A stretch of DNA of 12,755 nt from Bacteroidota bacterium. Lineage in GTDB: Bacteria; Bacteroidota; Bacteroidia; Flavobacteriales; Flavobacteriaceae. Position 1 is the first letter of the stretch, and each line of letters opens with the position of its first letter. The notes below the pieces were generated by a model, which was given only the letters and a program-made list of their open reading frames with translations, did not search any database and was not told the origin of the DNA. Positions 1 through 6,066 of this stretch are shown in pieces. The DNA lies in the NCBI GenBank assembly GCA_023437485.1, contig JAEZGB010000008.1, positions 1 through 12,755 on the forward strand, given 5' to 3'. Position numbers and translations under genes: made by a program.

Positions 1-237
1 GATCTTATCGATATCGGGATAAAGCATCGGAACATTTACCCCGAATGGCTTTGTGGTGGCAGCCTTGCATTTGCGGATGTGCTCCCTTAGGACTTCCGGG
101 TACATTGACCCCGCGCCTATAACCCCAAGCCCGCCGGCATTGGAAACGGCCGAAGCCAGCCGGTGACCGCTGTTCCAGATCATTCCGGCCTGGATTACCG
201 GGTATTTAATCTTTAAAAGCTGAATTATCCTGTTCAT
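1..237 (-). CDS. Nitronate monooxygenase-like NAD(P)H-dependent flavin oxidoreductase, N-terminal part (partial)
   Basis: The gene starts with ATG at 237 and runs off the left edge, so only the first 79 residues are visible. They read as the opening strands of an FMN-binding TIM barrel: a YPVIQAGMIW segment, then ASAVSNAGGLGVIGAG, the phosphate/FMN-side glycine-rich loop typical of the nitronate monooxygenase / 2-nitropropane dioxygenase family, and later PFGVNVPML, the next conserved strand. Family members oxidise nitronates with FMN and oxygen; close relatives include the FabK enoyl-ACP reductases and many uncharacterised oxidoreductases. The catalytic His region lies outside the window, so substrate cannot be assigned. 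The start lies one base after the stop of the protease gene, so it is probably the last visible gene of the mnmA-protease transcript. Family call is firm; exact activity is inferred. Confidence 0.85.
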   Translation of the reverse strand, partial: MNRIIQLLKIKYPVIQAGMIWNSGHRLASAVSNAGGLGVIGAGSMYPEVLREHIRKCKAATTKPFGVNVPMLYPDIDKI

Positions 238-238
238 A

Positions 239-1822
239 TCAATTTTTGAGAAGTTTACCACTGATTGATGTGCCCTGCCACTGAATCTGGTAAAAATACA
301 TCCCGTTGACAAGTGTCTCGGTTTCAATTTGCGATTGTCCGGGTGATGTCCTGAGCAAAACACGACCGGATGTGTCAAAAAGCGTCATCACAGCCTGCGG
401 CGCAATATTGGCCAAGGTGATTTTGTCACTGAAGGGGTTCGGGTAAACCATCGGTGGAACAATGGCAAAACTATCAGTCGAAAGGAGCGCATTTTGAAGC
501 GCGACGGAGAAGTTGGGAATTCCGTAGCCCATCTGGAAATTTGGCGAATCAAAAAGATGCGCCGACTCCCGTATCACTTGTGCCAGTTGCACGTTGGTGA
601 GCGATGGGGCCGCCTGCCAAAGTGATGCTGCCATCCCGGCAATGATCGGGCTTGAAAATGAAGTACCGCTTGATGTGCCAATATTCCCGGAGGGCCCGGC
701 CACTACCACGCCCTGCCCCTGCGCCGCCACATCGGGTTTGATCCGTCCATCGGCAGTTGGGCCCACTGAACTGAATGATGCGAAATTTCCCGAGGCGTTT
801 ACTGCCCCAATGGTCAGTGCGGTGTGGGCATCGGCGGGAACCCCGATATTTGGGTTTGGCGAATTACCTGAATTACCTGCCGAAACCACTACCAGGATGC
901 CTTTGGAAAACGCGTGGTCGGCACCGCGGCTGGCAAAACCGGTATTGCCGTCCATCTGGTCAAATGAATAGCTGTAACCCGGATCGTCATAATTGAAGTA
1001 ACCCAATGACGAGTTGATAATATCCACACCCAGGCTGTCTGCCGCTTCGGCCGCTTCCACCCAAAGAGATTCCTCAACAGGATTTTCGGACGCGGTATCT
1101 TCAGTGATGAAGAGGTAATAACCCGAATCAGGCGCGGTTCCCACAAGTTGGCCGCTGGCATAGCCGCCCATGGTGGAAAGTACAAGGGTCCCGTGCGAAC
1201 TTCGGCTGTAAATATCGTCATTACGGTCAACAAAATTATACCCGCCCAAAATCAATCCGTTGTCCCGCAGCCTTGCAAATGGCCCGGCAGTATCCACCCC
1301 GGGATAGCCGGCATCCAATACCGCGATGAGTTTGCCCTGGCCGGTATAGCCCTGCTGATGGAGTAAGTGACCTTGCAGCATCTGGATTTGGTTGGCCGAA
1401 TCGCCATAAGGAAAATCAACCTGTAGTTCCATGTTTTTGGCAACGGCAGCCGAGCGGCCGGAATTCAGGTCGTTATTGGCAAAATCTACCGATGCAACAA
1501 AAGTGAGGTTCTGCAGCGCGGCGATATCCTGCTGGCTGCCGCGGACATGCAGTGCGTTCATCCATTTGGACCGGGCCATAACGGTAATGCCCGGCGAATT
1601 TTCAACCGCCATCACAAACGGATGGTGAACGGGAACATCGGTGATATCAAGTGGAATATTTTGCACGGTGCGACGGTCAATCGCTCTTTGCGAAAGCATC
1701 TGCAAGGGATTGGACAAATAGATTTCCGCATCGGGTTTGGAAGTAAGGTAAACCCAGGCATCCTGCTGCGCGAGGCTCATCGCCGACACCAGGAAAAAAA
1801 GCAGGATGGACAATTGTTTCAT
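239..1822 (-). CDS. Secreted subtilisin-like (S8 family) serine protease with T9SS C-terminal sorting domain
   Basis: This 527-residue protein is a predicted secreted endopeptidase. Residues 1-19 form a Sec signal peptide ending at SLAQ. Residues 20-130 form an N-terminal region that may act as a propeptide. The S8 catalytic domain spans about 155-445. The triad is visible as Asp170 (IAVLDAGYPG), His210 (SSHGTLV) and Ser388 (SSGTSFSSP), with the oxyanion Asn317 in VVVSAGNSGN. The last ~75 residues start with VYPNPFSD and end SGKLLKN, which is a type A T9SS sorting domain, so the protein should cross the outer membrane by T9SS and be released or anchored at the surface. It begins 27 bases after mnmA stops and ends one base before the flavin oxidoreductase starts, so it looks cotranscribed. 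All key residues are present and no defect is seen. The natural substrate is unknown. Confidence 0.95.
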   Translation of the reverse strand: MKQLSILLFFLVSAMSLAQQDAWVYLTSKPDAEIYLSNPLQMLSQRAIDRRTVQNIPLDITDVPVHHPFVMAVENSPGITVMARSKWMNALHVRGSQQDIAALQNLTFVASVDFANNDLNSGRSAAVAKNMELQVDFPYGDSANQIQMLQGHLLHQQGYTGQGKLIAVLDAGYPGVDTAGPFARLRDNGLILGGYNFVDRNDDIYSRSSHGTLVLSTMGGYASGQLVGTAPDSGYYLFITEDTASENPVEESLWVEAAEAADSLGVDIINSSLGYFNYDDPGYSYSFDQMDGNTGFASRGADHAFSKGILVVVSAGNSGNSPNPNIGVPADAHTALTIGAVNASGNFASFSSVGPTADGRIKPDVAAQGQGVVVAGPSGNIGTSSGTSFSSPIIAGMAASLWQAAPSLTNVQLAQVIRESAHLFDSPNFQMGYGIPNFSVALQNALLSTDSFAIVPPMVYPNPFSDKITLANIAPQAVMTLFDTSGRVLLRTSPGQSQIETETLVNGMYFYQIQWQGTSISGKLLKN

Positions 1823-1849
1823 CGGCCTAAAATACGAATTTACGCGGGA

Positions 1850-3016
1850 TTATCCGGCAATCACTCCTGAGCCCAACAACTCATCGCCATGGTGCCAGGC
1901 TACAAACTGCCCCTGGGTAATGGCTGATTGCGGCTCTTCAAATTCAATGTACATGCCCTCTTTAACGCGGTGGAGGACCGCCTTTTGCAGCGGCTGCCGG
2001 TAGCGAATGCGCGCCAGGACTTCCATCGTCTCGCCTTCGTGCAATTCAAGGTCTTCCCTTACCCAATGAATCTCTGGACTGGCCACGAACAGCGCCCTGC
2101 GATAAAGTCCCGGATGAGTGTTTCCCCTGCCGGTGTAAATTGCATTTGTTTCGACGTCGGTTGCAATGATAAACAGAGGTTCAGTGGTCCCCCCCACATT
2201 GAGCCCCTTGCGCTGGCCGTTGGTAAAGTAATGTGCGCCCTGGTGTTTGCCCACCGCGCGGGCCATATCAGGTGTATACCTGTACGGTATGGCCTCCTGC
2301 TCCAACGAGCGTTCCTGACCATAAATTTCAAGGTCGCGGCTCACTTCATAGATCACGCCTTCGCGAGGTTGTAACTTTTGCTGGAGAAATTCGGGGAGGC
2401 GAACTTTCCCTATAAAGCACAATCCCTGAGAATCGCGCTTTTCAGCCGTGACAAGCCCCATTTGCGAGGCAATTTGCCTGACCTCCGATTTTTGAAGATG
2501 GCCGATGGGAAACAATGCCCGTGAAAGCTGCTCCTGCGAAAGTTGGCACAAAAAGTAAGATTGATCCTTTCCGGGATCGGCTCCTGCCAAAAGCCTGTAT
2601 ACGGTTTTGCCGTTAACCTGCGCTTCTTCGCGTTGGCAATAATGTCCCGTGGCCACGTAATCGGCACCCAGGCTCAATGCCATCTTGAGAAAAACATCAA
2701 ATTTGATTTCGCGGTTGCACAATACATCGGGATTCGGGGTCCGGCCCTTTTCATACTCGGCGAACATATAGTCTACAATCTTTTCGCGGTATTGCTCGCT
2801 AAGATCAACGGTCTGGAACGGAATGCCGAGTTTTTGGGCTACCAGAAGCGCGTCGTTGCTGTCTTCCAGCCACGGGCATTCATTGGAAATCGTAACCGAT
2901 TCATCGTGCCAGTTTTTCATGAACAACCCGATGACTTCATATCCCTGCTGCTGGAGCAAATACGCTGCTACACTGGAGTCAACGCCTCCCGACAATCCCA
3001 CGACAACCCGCTTCAT
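1850..3016 (-). CDS. mnmA: tRNA-specific 2-thiouridylase MnmA
   Basis: MnmA activates U34 in the anticodons of tRNA-Lys, -Glu and -Gln with ATP and inserts sulfur to make 2-thiouridine in the cytoplasm. The protein has 388 residues, a normal length. The ATP-pyrophosphatase loop SGGVDSS is at residues 9-15. The catalytic cysteine is Cys100 in NPDVLCNREIKF, and the second redox cysteine is Cys200 in DSQGLCFIGK; both match the Cys pair of the E. coli enzyme. GHY and KDQSYFL, further conserved tRNA-thiolase segments, follow in order, and the C-terminal beta-barrel region is complete. ATG at 3016 is chosen because MKRVVVGLSGGVDSS is the family N-terminus; the reading frame is open upstream to 3067 but that would overlap the preceding gene. 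It lies 22 bases downstream of the YwqK-like gene and 27 upstream of the protease gene. Confidence 0.97.
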   Translation of the reverse strand: MKRVVVGLSGGVDSSVAAYLLQQQGYEVIGLFMKNWHDESVTISNECPWLEDSNDALLVAQKLGIPFQTVDLSEQYREKIVDYMFAEYEKGRTPNPDVLCNREIKFDVFLKMALSLGADYVATGHYCQREEAQVNGKTVYRLLAGADPGKDQSYFLCQLSQEQLSRALFPIGHLQKSEVRQIASQMGLVTAEKRDSQGLCFIGKVRLPEFLQQKLQPREGVIYEVSRDLEIYGQERSLEQEAIPYRYTPDMARAVGKHQGAHYFTNGQRKGLNVGGTTEPLFIIATDVETNAIYTGRGNTHPGLYRRALFVASPEIHWVREDLELHEGETMEVLARIRYRQPLQKAVLHRVKEGMYIEFEEPQSAITQGQFVAWHHGDELLGSGVIAG

Positions 3017-3038
3017 AGTATAATTTGAAGCCGCAAAG

Positions 3039-3731
3039 TTACGGTTTTTTGACCGGCCGTTTTTCAAACTTGCGCTGCATCGGGTGCTTCTCGGTCCTGA
3101 GCAGTTTGCCCCCGCGATAGATTTCCCAGGTACCGTGTTTTTGCCCGTCCCTGTAATTGCCTTTGGAAGCTATCTGCCCCGCGCCGTCGCGATATACAGC
3201 GGCCCCCTGCAGGACGCCCTCGACATAATTCACCTCTTCCAGCACCGCACCCTTCTCTGAATATTTAAGATATGGCCCGTGCAGTTTCCCGGCTTTGTAA
3301 TTGGAGGTTTCGGCGAGTGCTTTGTTGCGGTAATATACTTTGCGTTCACCGTCAAGTTTGCCGTCTTTGTAATGCTCGACGGTCATTGTGTCTTTTGAGG
3401 CTTTGTGAAAATAGACCCATCTGCCGTCAGGCTGACGGTTTTTAAGCGTACCCTGGCTCACGATGTTTTTTTGCTGATCAAAAAATACAGCCCAAACCGC
3501 ATCAGGACCTTTGGAAAAATCGCGCGTTGCAATCACGGGATGCGCTTTAGTATCATCGTAATAGGTAAATACGCCGGCTTCTTTGCCATGTTCAAAATTG
3601 CCTTCATAGCGCACGCGGCCCGAAGGTTCAAAAGTCCCGCGCCACAACCCATGTCTTTTCCCGTCCTTGTCAAATTGGTTTACCTGGCCAAACGCGGAAA
3701 TAGAAACAACAAACATTAATAAGTACTTCAT
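3039..3731 (-). CDS. Exported YwqK/MORN-like repeat protein
   Basis: The 230-residue product starts with a short signal peptide (MKYLLMFVVSISAFGQ). The rest is built from degenerate MORN-like units with the pattern x-D/E-G-x-x-x-G-x-W/Y-x-x-Y: for example DKDGKRHGLW (21-30), KDGKLDGERKVYY (122-134), KAGKLHGPYLKY (146-157) and RDGQKHGTWEIY (194-205). The tail (about 213-230) is strongly basic. Such proteins are often automatically named 'YwqK family antitoxin', but no toxin gene is adjacent and export argues against a classical antitoxin role. The likely location is periplasm or envelope, and the function is unknown. It is the first gene of the leftward mnmA unit, with a candidate -7 element 36 bases upstream of its ATG. 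Confidence 0.85.
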   Translation of the reverse strand: MKYLLMFVVSISAFGQVNQFDKDGKRHGLWRGTFEPSGRVRYEGNFEHGKEAGVFTYYDDTKAHPVIATRDFSKGPDAVWAVFFDQQKNIVSQGTLKNRQPDGRWVYFHKASKDTMTVEHYKDGKLDGERKVYYRNKALAETSNYKAGKLHGPYLKYSEKGAVLEEVNYVEGVLQGAAVYRDGAGQIASKGNYRDGQKHGTWEIYRGGKLLRTEKHPMQRKFEKRPVKKP

Positions 3732-3766
3732 ATTGCAGTATTGAATCGTATTAACTGAATCGGGTA

Positions 3767-3774
3767 CAAAATTA
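3767..3774 (-). promoter_or_regulatory. Candidate -7 promoter element for the YwqK-mnmA-protease unit
   Basis: On the minus strand this reads TAATTTTG, an exact match to the Bacteroidetes -7 consensus TAnnTTTG. It ends 35 bases before the ATG at 3731, leaving a plausible leader of about 30 bases. No clear TTTG/TTG -33 element sits at the usual spacing, so the assignment rests on one box and its position. Confidence 0.4.
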
Positions 3775-3835
3775 TTACATAAATAGGCAATGTTATTTGT
3801 TTAACCCAAAATCCGCAAGAATCAAATAAAATCAA

Positions 3836-3851
3836 GGATCAACGTCGATCC
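3836..3851. promoter_or_regulatory. Imperfect dyad in the divergent intergenic region
   Basis: GGATCAACGTCGATCC is a 16-base inverted repeat in which 14 of 16 positions are symmetric: perfect GGATC/GATCC arms around a central ACGT, with one mismatched pair. It lies between the divergently transcribed YwqK-like and FAS1 genes, about 60 bases upstream of the leftward -7 candidate and 120 bases upstream of the rightward ATG. It could be an operator for a dimeric regulator; no regulator gene is in the window to link it to. Confidence 0.25.
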
Positions 3852-3859
3852 ACTTAATC

Positions 3860-3963
3860 AATCATTAACAAAGTCATAAACTTTAAGTTGTGTTTAAACT
3901 TTTACCAATAACATTAAACAGGATTACTTTTTGTTTTATAATTTAGCGTAATCATTAAACAAA
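3860..3963. repeat. Pair of near-identical 13/14-base direct repeats
   Basis: AATCATTAACAAA at 3860-3872 recurs as AATCATTAAACAAA at 3950-3963, differing by one inserted A, with start points 90 bases apart. A shorter partial copy, CATTAAACA, is at 3912-3920. The last full copy ends 7 bases before the first FAS1 ATG. The region is AT-rich, so chance recurrence is possible, but the length and placement in a promoter region make binding sites conceivable. Confidence 0.3.
3937..3946 (+). promoter_or_regulatory. Weak -10/-7 candidate for the first FAS1 gene
   Basis: TATAATTTAG lies 24 bases upstream of the ATG at 3971. It contains a perfect TATAAT and also TAATTTAG, which differs from the Bacteroidetes TAnnTTTG box at one position. 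No convincing -33/-35 partner is seen. In this AT-rich stretch it is only a tentative call. Confidence 0.25.
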
Positions 3964-3970
3964 TTTGATT

Positions 3971-4948
3971 ATGAAAAAACTTGGATTTATCAGCAGCATC
4001 ATGCTCTCCGCCGGGCTACTTACCTTTACAGGTTGCAGCGATGACGACGACAACAACACTAACCAGGAGCCGCAAACTATTGCCATGATCGCAATGGACA
4101 ACGCCGACTTCTCAATCCTTGCCTCGGCGCTGGAACGTGCCGGGCTTACTGCGACGCTCAATGGCAGTGGCCAGTTTACGGTATTTGCACCCACAAATGC
4201 AGCGTTCAACAGCTTCCTGTCGGCGAACGGCTTTGCCAATATTGACGCCGTACCGGTAAATGTTTTGCGCGAGGTCCTTTTGAACCACGTGATCTCCGGC
4301 GAGGTAATGTCCGGCGCGCTCACCACGGGCTATGTGAAAACACTGGGCAAAGGTTCAGCATCCGCGAGCAATACGCTCAGCATGTTTATCAATACCGCAT
4401 CGGGAGTCACCATCAACGGCGGAGTTGCCAATGGCGGGGCCACCGTAACCACGGCCAACATTGACGCAGAGAACGGTGTGATTCACGTTGTAAACGGCGT
4501 GATTGGATTGCCAACGGTAGTAAACCACGCCATCGCCAACCCAAATTTCACCAATTTGGTTTCGGCCCTGACCCGTGACGACCAGCCTGACTTTGCAGGG
4601 ATTTTGAGCGGTACCGGGCCTTTCACGGTATTTGCGCCAACCAACGCAGCTTTTGGATCACTGCTCAGTGAACTTTCGCTTCAGGGATTGGCCGATGTGC
4701 CTCAGGCCGTACTGGAAAATACGCTTAAATACCACGTAGTAGCAGGAGCCAATGTGCTCTCGACCAACCTTTCCAACAACATGACGGTCGAAACTTTTCA
4801 GGGCCAGTCGTTTTTGGTTCAACTGATGGGTTCATCGGCACAGATCACCGATGCCAATAACCGCATAAGCATGATTAGCGCCACCGATGTGCAGGCCGCC
4901 AACGGTGTAATCCATGTGGTGGACAAGGTCCTGCTTCCTGCATTGTAA
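3971..4948 (+). CDS. Surface-type lipoprotein with two fasciclin (FAS1) domains, copy 1
   Basis: The 325-residue product starts at ATG 3971; the in-frame TTG six bases upstream is not needed and would only add two residues. A lipoprotein signal peptide ends at LTFTGC with Cys22 as the acylated residue. It is followed at once by SDDDDNN, which fits the acidic lipoprotein export signal that sends flavobacterial lipoproteins to the outer surface. Two FAS1 domains follow, roughly 35-181 and 182-325. Each has the H1 motif FTVFAPTNAAF (69-79 and 208-218) and the H2 motif GVIHVVNGVI or GVIHVVDKVLLP (169-178 and 312-323). FAS1 domains usually mediate adhesion or matrix binding; the ligand here is unknown. 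The gene is divergent from the YwqK-mnmA unit and is followed by its own terminator, then a paralogue. Confidence 0.95.
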   Translation: MKKLGFISSIMLSAGLLTFTGCSDDDDNNTNQEPQTIAMIAMDNADFSILASALERAGLTATLNGSGQFTVFAPTNAAFNSFLSANGFANIDAVPVNVLREVLLNHVISGEVMSGALTTGYVKTLGKGSASASNTLSMFINTASGVTINGGVANGGATVTTANIDAENGVIHVVNGVIGLPTVVNHAIANPNFTNLVSALTRDDQPDFAGILSGTGPFTVFAPTNAAFGSLLSELSLQGLADVPQAVLENTLKYHVVAGANVLSTNLSNNMTVETFQGQSFLVQLMGSSAQITDANNRISMISATDVQAANGVIHVVDKVLLPAL

Positions 4949-4963
4949 AATTAAATTGCTATG

Positions 4964-5000
4964 AAAAGAGAGGGCCTCCGTTACGGGGGCCTTTTCTTTT
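4964..5000 (+). terminator. Rho-independent terminator after FAS1 copy 1
   Basis: The hairpin pairs GGCCTCCG with CGGGGGCC (one T-G pair) around a TTA loop. The stem is extended by an A-rich 5' side (AAAAGAGA) against a T-rich 3' tail (TTTTCTTTT). It starts 15 bases after the stop codon, so the first FAS1 transcript should mostly end here rather than run into the second copy. Confidence 0.85.
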
Positions 5001-5009
5001 AATACTTTA

Positions 5010-5043
5010 TTTGGAATCCTGCAATCGTAATATTTGTAATTTG
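5010..5043 (+). promoter_or_regulatory. Promoter candidate for FAS1 copy 2
   Basis: A TTTG at 5010-5013 lies 23 bases upstream of TAATTTG at 5037-5043, resembling the Bacteroidetes -33 TTTG and -7 TAnnTTTG pair with one base missing in the -7 spacer. The second gene starts 22 bases further on, and the first gene's terminator lies just upstream, so a separate promoter is expected here. An alternative box, TAATATTTG at 5028-5036, overlaps it. Confidence 0.4.
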
Positions 5044-5065
5044 GAGTGAACTAAAAAATATTGCA

Positions 5066-6028
5066 ATGAAATCAATCCAATTTAAAAAAATCGCGCTTGC
5101 AGCCCTGATTGCCACGGCATCATTTTCGTGCAGCGACGACAATGACGGCAACACCCCTGAAAACACATTATTGGTCGAGGCCCAGAACCAGACCTCATTG
5201 AGCACCTTTGTCCAGGCTTTGGAACGGGCCGGGCTTGACGCATCAATGAACGGTGATGCAAACTTTACGGTTTTTGCTCCCACCAACTCGGCTTTTGATC
5301 AATATCTGGGCGAAAATGGTTTTGCCACGGTCGATGAAGTGCCCGTCGATGACCTTCGGAACCTTTTGATGTACCATACCCTTAGCGGATCAATTGAAAC
5401 CTCCGAACTCTTTACGGGATACCGAAAAACCCTCGCCAAGGGCGATGCTTCAGACACCAATTACCTCGACATGTACTTCGACACTTCGGCCGCGACAAAA
5501 ATGAACGGCACCGCAATGATCAGTACCGGCAACATCGAAGCAAAAAACGGCTACCTGCACATCATTGATAAAGTGCTTGCCATCCCCACCGTGATGACCT
5601 TTATAACGGCAAACAGTGAATTGCAGACGATGGAAACCGCGCTCGGGTTCAATACTACCGCGGCCATTGATGCCACGTTGGGCGGAAGCGTAGGGTCACC
5701 GTTTACGATCTTTGCGCCAACCAACAGCGCTTTTTCGGCTTTTCTGACTGAAACAGGCCAAACGGGTTTTGCGGGTTTTCCCGAAGCCCATTTGCAATCG
5801 ACATTGCTTTACCACGTTGGCAGCGGGATTAACGCGCTCTCGTCAAATTTCACAAACAATCAGGTCTTCTCTACCTTGGCGGGGCAGGATTTCACCATTA
5901 CCCTCACCGGTGGAGGCAAAAAGATCACCGATGCCAATTCGCGGGTTAGTACCATGACCCAAACTGATATCCAGGCCAATAATGGGGTGATACATGTGAT
6001 CGACAAGGTGCTGCTCCCGACCCTTTAA
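5066..6028 (+). CDS. Surface-type lipoprotein with two fasciclin (FAS1) domains, copy 2
   Basis: This 320-residue paralogue of the preceding gene has a lipoprotein signal ending at ASFSC with Cys22 as the lipid-bearing residue, followed by SDDNDGN, again an acidic surface-export type signal. The two FAS1 domains occupy roughly 35-173 and 174-320. H1 motifs are FTVFAPTNSAF (67-77) and FTIFAPTNSAF (213-223); H2 motifs are GYLHIIDKVL (162-171) and GVIHVIDKVLLP (307-318). The first domain has diverged more in its H2 motif than copy 1 has. A promoter candidate lies in the 117-base gap before it and a strong bidirectional terminator directly after it. A role in adhesion or biofilm/matrix contact is inferred from the family only. 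Confidence 0.95.
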   Translation: MKSIQFKKIALAALIATASFSCSDDNDGNTPENTLLVEAQNQTSLSTFVQALERAGLDASMNGDANFTVFAPTNSAFDQYLGENGFATVDEVPVDDLRNLLMYHTLSGSIETSELFTGYRKTLAKGDASDTNYLDMYFDTSAATKMNGTAMISTGNIEAKNGYLHIIDKVLAIPTVMTFITANSELQTMETALGFNTTAAIDATLGGSVGSPFTIFAPTNSAFSAFLTETGQTGFAGFPEAHLQSTLLYHVGSGINALSSNFTNNQVFSTLAGQDFTITLTGGGKKITDANSRVSTMTQTDIQANNGVIHVIDKVLLPTL

Positions 6029-6029
6029 C

Positions 6030-6060
6030 AAAAAAAACTTCCTTAACGGAAGTTTTTTTT
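6030..6060. terminator. Bidirectional terminator between FAS1 copy 2 and yidC
   Basis: CTTCC (6038-6042) pairs with GGAAG (6048-6052) around a five-base loop. Eight A residues before the hairpin pair with eight T residues after it, giving about 13 base pairs in all. Read in either direction the stem is followed by a run of T, so it can end both the rightward FAS1 transcript and the leftward guaA-pyrG-yidC transcript. Confidence 0.9.
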
Positions 6061-6066
6061 TATTAT

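Larger units (their letters stand above)
3971..6028 (+). repeat. Tandem duplication of two FAS1 lipoprotein genes
   Basis: Both genes encode the same architecture: a Cys22 lipoprotein signal, an acidic Ser-Asp linker and two FAS1 domains, with 325 and 320 residues. Shared protein segments include ALERAGL, FTVFAPTN, ITDAN and the C-terminal VIHVxDKVLLPxL. At DNA level a 17-base stretch, AGATCACCGATGCCAAT, is identical at 4842-4858 and 5922-5938. Elsewhere the copies have drifted, so the duplication is not recent, or this stretch is under constraint. Confidence 0.8.

Noticed and set aside
2543..3028. 161-codon plus-strand open frame opposite mnmA
   Set aside because: It is antisense to the conserved mnmA sequence and has no family features.
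3017..3067. Extended N-terminus of MnmA starting at 3067
   Set aside because: It would overlap the end of the YwqK-like gene and adds residues not seen in MnmA; the family N-terminus begins at 3016.
3039..3731. YwqK-like protein as an antitoxin of a toxin-antitoxin pair
   Set aside because: There is no adjacent small toxin gene and the protein has a signal peptide; the name is an inherited label for the repeat family.
3732..3970. Possible small gene or RNA in the 239-base divergent gap
   Set aside because: No convincing start with a downstream coding pattern and no terminator-type hairpin was seen; promoter elements and repeats explain the region better.
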